64,000 nt of DNA from Theodoxus fluviatilis. Taxonomy: Eukaryota; Mollusca; Gastropoda; Cycloneritida; Neritidae. The notes beneath the pieces were generated by a model. It saw only the letters and a program-made list of their open reading frames with translations. It was not told the origin of the DNA and ran no database searches. Shown piece by piece: positions 51,469 to 60,500 of this stretch (the first letter of the stretch is position 1; each line of letters begins with the position of its first letter). Location: assembly GCA_034096865.1 (NCBI GenBank), contig JAWQFJ010000537.1, positions 1 to 64,000 on the forward strand. The letters are read 5' to 3'. The position numbers and the translations under genes are program-made.

Positions 51469-51863
51469 GTCGCAAGTTTATGAATTAGAAAATAAAAAAA
51501 AGTTTTAAAAAGGACCTAATTCATGTTAGAAAAAAGTTAGAATCTATTAAAAAAAGCAGAATTGAGAATAGCATAAAAACAGAAGCGTGTGAATTAGATA
51601 TTCAGAGTGGCTTGATATTGTTAGGTAAACTTGCCAATCACCATACAAATGGACTCGTCATTAATAAAACAGCAACGGTGAAAAAACAATTATTATTGAA
51701 CCAAAATAAAATTAACTGCCTTGCAGAAAATAAATATTCTTTTAACACAGAACTAGAAGAATACAAAGAATATGAAGCTTTTTGTATCAGTGAGCTACAG
51801 AAATCACCTACTGATAATGATATGGAGACTGATGATCCACAAACTGAGTTATTATTGTGTTAG
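51467..51863 (+). pseudogene. Small plus-strand gene at the left edge of the provirus
   Basis: An ATG at 51468 opens a frame that breaks after about a dozen codons at an A/T run. A long compatible frame then runs to the TAG at 51863, open from 51612 on its own (83 codons, ending 'MDMETDDPQ'-like acidic residues). The protein is acidic and lysine-rich, with heptad-like spacing. The 5' 143 bp recur at 45308-45449. The function is unknown. Confidence 0.5.
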
Positions 51864-52348
51864 TCAACCATATCTGGTGAGTCCCTAAAATATTTTAACA
51901 TATGAGATCTATATAAAAACATAAATATGTTGATGACCTTTCAAGAGCAAGTGGCTTAGGAGGTCGGCACTGTTGACATAATTAAGCTCTCTAGTCTTAA
52001 AATAGTTCTTGAAGACGATTTTTACCTTTATTATACTATATACGCCGCAGGGCGCCAGAGGCTTTGAAAGTCGAAGTTCATCTTTAGCTATATTTGTCTT
52101 TTCAAATACTTTTCATAGGGAGCTTTATTTATGTCAACACTGTCTGCATCTAAAATCTGGTGCACTGACGAAGCTTGAAAGCAGAAACAGTGTAAATTTA
52201 CTTTGAAATATTGCAAAGCTAAGTGACAAACATTCTCTCTCCTTCACTTAATTTGCTTTGCTAAGTTTTCAATGTGTTCAAAAGGCACCCAGCTGTTAAA
52301 CCCTGGAGGATATCCTTTCCATTCACGAGTGCGCACTGGTTTTTGTAA

Positions 52349-53189
52349 TTATGATCCTTTCAATTCTAAAGACAGTTTGTGATGATTTTTGAAGCACTTC
52401 ACTGTAAAAACTCTCTTGAATTGCTTCTCCTTCAATTCTTCCAGCTTATACATAACAGGGCTTGTTTTTTGAATTGATTTGATTATAAAAAGTTTCTCTG
52501 TAAAGTTTGGGGTAAACCCTTTTTCAAACATTCTTTTCCTTTTGGAGATTCATACAAGAACAATAACTTTGAACTTTGGTTTAAACTCTAGTATTACTGG
52601 CTCATGTTGATACAAGGCAAGATAAATATCCTGTTCATATTTCTGATCAGATGCTTGTGCAGGAGTCATACCCAAAGATCTGTGAACAGTTTTATTGTAC
52701 CTCACAATCAATTGTGGCAATACATTAAGATAGTGGTATGTATTGTTGGCAGTGAAGTATTTCCACATATGTGATTTTAATGTTCGATTAAACCTCTCCA
52801 CAATAACTGCTTTACCCTCATTGTATGTGTGGTACATTTCAATCTGGTTTTCTTTGAGAAAGCTCCTGAATGTTCTGTTTAAAAATTCAGTCCCTTGATC
52901 AACCCAGAGGAAGCCAGGCTTTCTTACCCCTTTCAAAATGGTTTTAAAAGCTTGAACTATTTCAGTCCCTATCTTATGCTTGATTGCTACACTCCATGCA
53001 AATTTGCTGAATACGTCAATGACGTTTAAGAGATATCTGTATCCATTGTTTTACTTGCTGGAATCTTGCACATCAACAAGATCTGCACTCCAAATATTGT
53101 CAATACCGCTTGAAATAACTTGGCGTTGAGGAAACTTTCTTCTGATTTAAGTCTATGCAGTTCCTCTGCTAGTTCATCAGTTCATTTCC
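52349..53189 (-). pseudogene. Provirus integrase (retroviral-type DDE), broken
   Basis: The catalytic core keeps all three acidic positions: an Asp in 'SADLVDV' (about 53085), the Asp of 'WVDQGTEF' (about 52900) and the Glu of 'VERFNRT' (about 52790). A C-terminal SH3/chromo-like segment ('FTPNFTEKLF') lies in another frame at 52531-52349. Lesions: a frameshift near 53135, an in-frame TAA at 53053-53051 and a frameshift near 52545. The enzyme inserts Polinton/adintovirus DNA into the host genome. Confidence 0.85.
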
Positions 53190-53642
53190 TTAATGCCTTT
53201 GCCCGTTTCCCAGCCCAATCATATGTTTCAAACTAAATAGTGGTCTGACTACTAATGCCTTGGCAGCTTTCTCACTCAAAGTCTGTAGTATTTTTTCATC
53301 AGCCTTTTTCTTGTCTCCATAAGTGTATGCAAAGTCATGCTCTTTACAGATTTCATCCAGTTCATTTGTTGGTGGACCATTGTCTAATGGATTGCCAGGC
53401 CCAGTTAATCCTTTCTTTGGTAGCAGAGGTAACATGGCTTGGTGAATGTCTATTGCGCCTCCCTCCTTTTGAGGCATGAATTTTGTTTTTCTAGAATCAC
53501 AGACAGAACACAGTGATCTAGCTATTTTCATAATGTTTTTGGTTGTTCCTAAAGTGACATTTTTAGAATCTGCAACTGCTTTACACTTCAGACAGTATGA
53601 TTTCATATTTTTATATACTTCACAAACGCTTTGCATAATCAT
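53190..53642 (-). CDS. Provirus protein with zinc motif and parvovirus-type phospholipase A2 domain
   Basis: 150 codons, uninterrupted. The N-terminal part has two Cys pairs (C-x2-C near residues 17-20 and C-x2-C near 46-49), a probable zinc ribbon. Residues of about 75-125 have the glycine-rich calcium-loop pattern GPGNPL and the catalytic His-Asp in KEHDFAY, the signature of the VP1-unique phospholipase A2 of parvoviruses, which breaches endosomal membranes. Similar proteins are known in adintoviruses. It overlaps the protease gene by about 23 bp. This is one of the few intact ORFs of the element. Confidence 0.82.
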   Translation of the reverse strand: MIMQSVCEVYKNMKSYCLKCKAVADSKNVTLGTTKNIMKIARSLCSVCDSRKTKFMPQKEGGAIDIHQAMLPLLPKKGLTGPGNPLDNGPPTNELDEICKEHDFAYTYGDKKKADEKILQTLSEKAAKALVVRPLFSLKHMIGLGNGQRH

Positions 53643-54089
53643 TTATTATGCTTCTATTTACTATGCTAGGCCTGAGGGTAAATTGAAGTAAGATTTCCAT
53701 AGGTGTTTTTCCCATTGCCCTGTTTTTGATGTAAAAAACGCAGTAATAAGCACACATGATAGAATCCAGGTTCTGAATTTGAGCTGCATTATACACAATT
53801 TCCATTTTGCTTTTTCTAATGTATTTCACAACCACATCAGGTGGAGGAAAACCAAATGGGTCAAAATATTCATACTTATTAGAATCAGTGTACATTGCAA
53901 CCCAGTGTGTGCCAGACCCAGCAAAGTAGTCTTGCAGATTAATGACCATGCTTTCATTTTTAGCAGGCTTAGCTGGTAACATGTCTTTGGAAAAGGTTCC
54001 TCTGTAGTTTTTTTTACTGACTTTAACATACGATCAATGTCATAATTAGTTAATGGGTTCCAGGGAGGGCCAGACCTCTGGCTGCCCAA
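53620..54089 (-). pseudogene. Provirus adenovirus-type cysteine protease, frameshifted
   Basis: The catalytic region keeps the His in 'SGTHWVAMY', the acidic residue in 'YFDPFG' and the Cys in 'IMCAYYCVFY', in the order of adenain-type maturation proteases (family C5). The usual CGYYC block is CAYYC here. The N-terminal part, with 'PLTNYDIDRML', lies in a different frame (54089 to about 54010), so there is a frameshift near 54005. Confidence 0.83.
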
Positions 54090-54105
54090 GTTCCTGGCAG
54101 GACCA

Positions 54106-54434
54106 ACCCCTTTGCTGTCTTTAAAAAAAAATCCTTTACCCCCAAAAATACTTGGTAGAAAAGATCCTGCAAGACTGGCAAGAAGCCTCCCATCTTATTT
54201 GCTGCACTCATATGCATGCTCATTTGAGCTTTAGACATAGTTAGGTCAAGACCTTTATTCAGTTTCCTATGCTTACTTATTTTTGCAATTTGTCTGTTTG
54301 TTAAGAGTACTTTGTCTGCATCAGTGAGTTGACTGGGGACCGAGTCTAAGCTTTATACCAGTTTTCTTGCTGAGAGCCTCATCTATCTTTTTCTTTTGAT
54401 TTGCTGTAAGACTGATTGAATATTCTGAATACAT
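54106..54434 (-). pseudogene. Provirus small basic core-like protein 2, frameshifted
   Basis: The ATG at 54434 begins a frame with 'SISLTANQKKKIDEAL', followed by a frameshift near 54340 and then 'LTNRQIAKISKHRKLNKG' and 'MSAANKMGGFLP'. Repeated 'LT..Q..KI..A' units resemble the gene just upstream (54487-54870), so the two look like paralogues. Such small Lys-rich proteins with a Gly-rich hydrophobic tail are typical of Polinton/adintovirus capsid clusters and may bind the DNA core. Confidence 0.6.
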
Positions 54435-54486
54435 TTATATTATATCATATTATATTTACAGAAGTGCTCCAAGTATGGGGATGCTG

Positions 54487-54870
54487 TTAAAGCCCTTTTC
54501 CTTGTCTACCTCCCCAGCCAGCCACTGCCTTGCTTGTGGCCCCATAAATCGCTCCTGAGGCTGCAGCTAATCCCAATGAGGGTAAAACACTTTTAAGAAT
54601 AGTAAGACCAACCCTAACAATGAGTGAGACAAGAGCACCCAGAAACCCATCCTGTTTTTGCACTTGAGTTTTGGACAGCTTTAGAGTGACAGCTTTTTTG
54701 CTTTTTCTTAGTTTGCCAGTCAGTGTTTTTGTAAGTCCTAGTGTTTCTGCACCACCACCCATTTTTGATTTGTTTATTGAAATAGACACACACATTTTAT
54801 TAAGGTATGCATTTTTAATGGCTTCTTTTTGAGCATTAGTTAAGTGAAATATTACACCTTTGTAGCTCAT
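54487..54870 (-). CDS. Provirus small basic core-like protein 1
   Basis: 127 codons, intact, start MSYKGVIFHLTNAQKEAIKN. It has basic repeats ('LTKTLTGKLRKSKKA', 'LKLSKTQVQ') and a C-terminal hydrophobic, Ala/Gly-rich stretch ('LGLAAASGAIYGATSKAVAG') like adenovirus core or minor capsid peptides. The function (DNA condensation or membrane-active peptide) is inferred from position and composition only. Confidence 0.62.
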   Translation of the reverse strand: MSYKGVIFHLTNAQKEAIKNAYLNKMCVSISINKSKMGGGAETLGLTKTLTGKLRKSKKAVTLKLSKTQVQKQDGFLGALVSLIVRVGLTILKSVLPSLGLAAASGAIYGATSKAVAGWGGRQGKGL

Positions 54871-54894
54871 TATTATACATTATAAAATGAGTAT

Positions 54895-56244
54895 TTATAC
54901 AGTAACATTAATTTTTCCTTGAAGTGCATTCACAGTGAGGTATATGTCACTCAATATGACTGTATACACATAATAGCTTGCATCAGCCCCATTAAACTGA
55001 AAGTTTCCTCCTAACTGCCAATTGGTTTCAACATCAGCTGGGGAACCAATCAGCTGATCTGCATGTTTTGACACATCAATATGAATGATTGGATACAAAC
55101 TTGCAAATTCTTCTACGCTGATAGAGATCCTCGTATCTGTGTCCTGATATTTATTCACAGCTTCTTGGAACATCATGTAAGCTCTGCTGAAATTTCAGCT
55201 GGCTTCATCAAAATGAGTGATGAGTGCTCTTTCAGGATACTTGCAAGCTGTTTACCCTGGCAAATATTTGTCTCAGATTGGCATGATCAAATTTTGTTCT
55301 TGATTGTTGTCTCGACCAACAGCTCGAAATGCAATGAATATATGCCCAGGCAATTGCTCACTTTGCTGTGTTATGACTTACCAAGATGGGCTAAGTTCTT
55401 GGTATATTGCTGTCTGTAAACTCTCATCTGCCCAAAATGTAGCTTTTTCATCATTCGACTAGCACGTTTTGTTTCCAGATCAGCCAAGTAATCCAAATTA
55501 GGTTCCACTTTTGGCACCCACAAACTTATATGAGATATCTTGAATTTCCCAGCATCAACACCAGCCTGTCTGTGAATGTAGTTGTTAGAATTAGCTCTGT
55601 CCAAAACGAGACTGTACTTAATTTCTCTTGTAATACTTGTGACATCTCTGCATAGTTCAAACACACTACCCAGAGGTAGAAAAACACAAATCTCCTTGTT
55701 TCCTGCTGTGAGGAGGTTTCTCATTTTACACCTTGAATGGTAGTTGTCTCTTCTAAGATTTCCCAAAGCAGTTCTCAATTCAGCTCTGGTTGTGTGATCA
55801 GCATTTGCCAGAGTCTTTGTACAACATCATATTACTCGCACTCGACTTGTTGTAATCATCTGAAAAACTAACCAGAATAATGATGGTTGAAGCCTGAGGC
55901 AGATACAGAGACACCTGTTCTATCTGCTGGTCATTCAGATGCAATTCTGCTGTATGAAAGAGGGACCATCCATTATTTACCAATGCAACAGTATCTCCAG
56001 CATTGTAAGTAGTGTTATCATTTTTAACCACTTTTCTTCTCACTTCCAGATATGCTTTGTGTGGGAGAAGAAACACATCCAGGTCTCTCGTTTCCAGAAT
56101 GTGCCTGCCATCTTTATCCATGTTGGCTGAGTCTCTTGGTAGGTACTCAACATATTCAAATTTCTTAATGGAGTCATCAACAACTGGATCCTTAAAGAGG
56201 TCCAAGTAAGGGGACTTAATTTTTGCCATATAATGTATATACAT
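54895..56244 (-). pseudogene. Provirus double-jelly-roll major capsid protein, frameshifted
   Basis: Three pieces in succession: 56244-55798 (with 'RDLDVFLLPHKAYLEVRRKV' and 'VALVNNGWSLFHTAELHLND'), 55778-55371 (with 'FLPLGSVFELCRD' and 'VLDRANSNNYI') and 55176-54895 (with 'LYPIIHIDVSKHAD' and 'YYVYTVILSD'). These fit the two jelly rolls and C-terminus of Polinton/adintovirus hexon-like capsids. At least three frame changes (near 55830, 55370 and 55190) break it. Confidence 0.75.
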
Positions 56245-56269
56245 TTTTATTTGTTAGGAGCAACATTTA

Positions 56270-58243
56270 TAATGTTAGAAGTATGCTAATGTAGATACTC
56301 CATCATCAAGAATGTACCTTTTATCCTCAAAGCATGACAGACTTATCTTGTGTATCTTATGAGTTCCCAACTGATGAAGTTTAGATCTAATGCCCTGCAT
56401 GGTGTGTTTGGCTTTCAGTAAAAAGGACGCTTTTATAGTCATCATGGCGTACTTTTTGATGACTTGTTTCTTTACTCCCTACACTGCTTTCCCATTCTTT
56501 CCTGCTGCTGTAACATATGAATACATCTTGCTTTTTAACCCTACAAACTCTACAATAGGTATTCCCGCTGCCTCGTCTTTAAACTTTCCAATCACTTTAT
56601 TGTTGCTGTCATAAAAAATGGGACTGTCTGGTTTGTAATCTGAATGATCAAACATATCTTTGTTCTCCCATAAGTCTTTGTACACGTTATCTGTCTTTAT
56701 ATGATATGTGAGTGAATCAGTGTCAGTGAAAAGTAACTGTGCTTGACTACCATGTTTTCTCTTGATGAAGTTATAATGGAAATCATACATTAAATACTTT
56801 GACAAATCAAGAATGCACATGCCAACATATGTGGGTCTGTTTAGCTACAAGCTTGGTTTCTTTCTATGAATGGATACAAGATTCTCACTATATATTTTTG
56901 AAGTGATGTAGCTTGGTTGAGCCACCCACTTAAGCAGGGCATTCTGATGTGTCACGAGTTTGACATCAATTCTTTTTCTCAAGTTTTTCACCGTTTTCCC
57001 AAATACAGCATTGTTCATCAGTTTAAAAAAAAGTCATTTTCAAACGAATTCTTAGCTTGCTGTCTCTTCTCAGTATTAAAGTCGATATATTCTTTCAACC
57101 TAGGCGATTGCTTAAACTTTGAGCACTGTATGTACTTTAGTCACTTTCAAACCCAAATTTAAATACAGCTGCAGATTCCTGTAATGAACAACATACTTTT
57201 CCTTTTTTTCTCAGATTTGGAACCAATTTTTTACTGTTCCTACTGAACAGTGAAACTGATCTCAGAGCCTTTTGCAATACGGTGAAAGATCTGCCTCATT
57301 AATTGTAATTTTTTTCTGGGGCAAGAGGGTAATCATTGTGTAGTTCATGCAATTCCTTTGGATATTCCAAATCCACTTCCAAGATAATACCATACTTGCT
57401 TTTGTCAGTAAATTTACCCAAGTCAATATTATCAATTTCAGCAAGCCACTTGAACTGACCAGTAGGCAAGCTCTGACTCATTGCCCACCCATACAAGTTG
57501 TTGGCATCCAGGTAAGCAATGTATGAGGTGTCCAACTTTGGGTTGTAATCAGGTAAATACTTGTTGTTAGCTTTAGCATACCTGTGAGCAATATAACTAA
57601 CTCCACCTCTAAGTCCCTTTTCAATTAATTGATACATGTATACATCACTAAGTAACTGAAGCTCAATGCCAGTCATTTTTAAACAAGCATCCCAGCTTAA
57701 CGCATGACTAGTAAAGTAATGGCAAGGATCTAATTTGTAGTACATTAGGCAGGTTTCTCTAACATTTTCAAAGACATCTGTTAACAGCAAAAACATCTGT
57801 TTTTAAGTACAAGTCATGGTAATCACCAAGGGTTTTGCAATCAAAGGCTTTCCAGACATTGACTGCATGGTTATATTCTTCTTGTGTAATTCCAGCCCAC
57901 TTTACAGTTGAGTAAAAGTCTTCAAATGGGGGTAATTTATCTTCATCAAATCTCGAGAAGGAATCCTTGTAGTTATGTAAATACACACCTTTCTGAGTGA
58001 CTAGCTTGATATCTGGAAATTCTTGACTCAAAAAGGCATGAACACTCAAATTCTTAGCCAATGCATCCAAACTGGAAGCCATGTATTGAAAAGAATCCAA
58101 GAAGACCAAGTGCGTTTCTACCATAAAGGCCATATATTTCTCCATGTTGTTTGGAATGACATCAATAGACAACCCAAATTTGCCTATTTGCTGCATTATA
58201 AAAACCGTTGGCGCTGAACCTCCAGGTTTTGGCATTAAAAAAA
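56270..58243 (-). pseudogene. Provirus DNA polymerase B, truncated and frameshifted
   Basis: The 5' end is lost at the repeat boundary 58244, so the Exo I region is missing. Exo II ('LVFLDSFQYMASSLD', about 58105), Exo III ('YHDLYLKTDVF', about 57810), polymerase motif A ('YLDANNLYGWAMSQ', about 57500) and motif C ('FTDTDSL', about 56725) are recognisable. Frameshifts occur near 57790 and 57290, and the region 57260-56830 is spread over several frames. The motif set fits the protein-primed PolB of Polintons and adintoviruses, which replicates the linear element. Confidence 0.85.
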
Positions 58244-59363
58244 ACAAGAAGGGCAAAGCCCATACGACTCACATGCTTGACCTTGACCTTTACATGGCCT
58301 TGACCTTTACATGACCTTGACCTTCAGGTGTCCTTCAAGGTCAAGGTCAAACAACTAAACCTAGCAATGACATCATACAATAAGAACTGCTTTACACATT
58401 TTTCCTACCAACATACATGTGACCTTGACCCAAGGTCAAGGTCATCCAAGGTCATGCAACACAAAGCTGTTAATTCAAGACATAGGAAGCACAATGGTGC
58501 TTATTGGCACTTTCTACCATGAGATATGGTCACTTTTAGTGGTTCACTACCCCATTTTGGTCACATTTCATAAGGGTCAAAATGACCTTGACCTTGATGA
58601 TGTGTGACCAAATGTGTCTCATGATGAAAGTATAACAATGTTATGAAGTTTGGAAGAGTTATCTTCCATAGTTCAGGGTCAAGGTCAATTCAAAATATGT
58701 ATACAATCCAACTTTAAAGAGTTCCTGTGACCTTGACCTTGAAGCAAGGTCAAGTCACTGTGTACGTTTTTGTACACCTTGTCATCCTACACTATCATGC
58801 CAAATTGGGTGTTGATAGACTTAATAATCTCCAAGAAAAATCCAACGTTAAAGTTTTTTACGGATTAAAGGATGCCCGGACGCTCGGTCTGCCCAGACGC
58901 CCGGACAGACGCCTGGACGCCCGGATGGACAACACAGGTGACCTATTATGAAAGTATAACATGCGTACTACAGTTGAAGCAAGGTCAATCAAACTGGTAT
59001 CAACAGATGGGGATTACTTTGCCCTATACACCATATATAGGTCAGGTATCCAATCTCAAAAACTTCAGAAAAATTGGGAAAATGTGAAAAATGGCTGTTT
59101 TTCAGACAACATTTATGGCCTCTGCGACCTTGACCTTGAAGCAAGGTCAAGTCACTATGTATGTTTTTTGACGTGTTGTCATCATACACCATCATGCCAA
59201 ATTGGGTGTTGATAGACCTAATTGTCTCCGAGAAAAATCCAACGTTAAAGTTTTTGACGGACGCCCAGACGCTCAGACGCCCAGACGCCCGGACGCCCGG
59301 AAGCCCGGACGGACGACATGGGTGAGTACATAGACTCACTTTTGCTTCGCATGTGAGTCAAAA
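58244..59363 (+). repeat. TGACCTTGACC interspersed repeat, copy 7 (long form)
   Basis: 1120-bp long-form copy with the partial internal dimer (58940-58990 onward). The left boundary cuts the provirus polymerase gene. No provirus sequence is recognised on the right side, so the site was rearranged as well as inserted into. Confidence 0.92.
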
Positions 59364-59374
59364 GGAAGAAAAGA

Positions 59375-59585
59375 AGAAGATTGGGTTCGATCCCGCAACC
59401 TCTCGAGAAAAGAGGGGGGAAAAACACACACACACAAAACACAAAAAACCAGGTCGGGTTCGAACCCACAACTCTCGAAAAAAGAGAGAAAAGAAAAGTT
59501 TAAGCACAGAATCGAACCTGGTCATGCATGACCAAGAGTCCAACGCTCTACCAGATGTGCCATTGGAGAACTGATGTGACTGAGT
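59375..59585. repeat. Cluster of tRNA-like (SINE-derived) fragments
   Basis: Box B motifs GGTTCGATCC (about 59385, plus), GGTTCGAACC (about 59457, plus) and GGTTCGATTC (minus, about 59515), the last paired with a box A-like TGGTAGAGCGTTGG at about 59555 (minus). The minus-strand unit resembles a tRNA-Lys-type head but lacks a foldable anticodon arm; it contains the palindrome TGGTCATGCATGACCA. These look like SINE pieces, not working tRNA genes. Confidence 0.5.
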
Positions 59586-59655
59586 GTTCGTAAAGCATTT
59601 ATAACGTTCTTTTCCGTTAACCCCCTTGGTTCGTATTTTGCACTGTAAATTGTAG

Positions 59656-60500
59656 ACAAGAAGGGCAAAGCCCATACAACTCACATGATTGACCTTGACC
59701 TTTACATGAACTTGACCTTCAGGTGCCCCTCAAGGTCAAGGTCAAACAACTAAACCTACCAATGACATCATACACTAAGAAATGCTTTACACATTTTTCC
59801 TACCAACATACATGTGACCTTGACCCAAGGTCAAGGTCATCCAAGGTCATGCAACTCAAAGCTGTTAATTCAAGACATAGGAAGCACAATGGTGCTTATT
59901 GGCTCTTTCTACCATGAGATATAGTCACTTTTAGTGCTTCACTACCCCATTTTGGTCACATTTCATAAGGGTCAAATTGACCTTGACCTTGATGATATGT
60001 GACCAAATGTGTCTCATGATAAAAGTATAACATGGGTACTACAATGTTATGAAGTTTGGAACAGTTATCTTCCATAGTTCAGGAACAAGGTCGCTTCAAA
60101 ATATGTATACAATCCAACTTTAAAGAGCTCCTGTGACCTTGACCTTGAGCAAGGTCAACCAAACTGGTATCAAAAGATAGGTCTTACTTTGACCTATATA
60201 CCATATATAGGTGAGGTATCCAATCTTAAAAACTTCAGAGAAAATTGAGAAAATGTGAAAAATGGCTGTTTTTTAGACAACATTAATGGCCCCTGCGACC
60301 TTGACCTTGAAGCAATCTCCAGTCACCATGTATGTTTTTTGAGGCCTTGTCATCATACACCATCATGCCACATTTGGTATTGATAGATTTAATAGTCTCC
60401 GAGAAAAATCCAACGTTAAAGTTTTCGGACGCCCGGACGCCCGGACGGACGAAACGGGTGAGTACATAGACTCACTTTTGCTTCGCATGTGAGTCAAAAA
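59656..60500 (+). repeat. TGACCTTGACC interspersed repeat, copy 8
   Basis: 845-bp copy with both ends, only 0.29 kb after copy 7 and in the same orientation. Its right end cuts the LINE at 60501 inside the reverse transcriptase. Confidence 0.92.

Larger units (their letters stand above)
51403..58243 (-). mobile_element. Degraded endogenous Polinton/adintovirus-like provirus
   Basis: About 6.8 kb holding, in minus-strand order, protein-primed-type DNA polymerase B, double-jelly-roll major capsid, two small basic core-like proteins, adenovirus-type cysteine protease, a zinc-motif plus phospholipase A2 protein and a DDE integrase, with one small plus-strand gene at the left edge. This gene set is that of Polintons/Mavericks and adintoviruses. 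Gaps between genes are tiny and some overlap, as in a virus. No packaging ATPase or penton was recognised and no terminal inverted repeats are visible. The polymerase end is cut by the repeat at 58244. At least eight frameshifts or stops show it is non-functional. Confidence 0.88.

Noticed and set aside
59505..59575. Functional tRNA-Lys gene on the minus strand
   Set aside because: Box A and box B are present, but no acceptor stem pairs, the anticodon arm does not fold, and it lies among SINE-like fragments.
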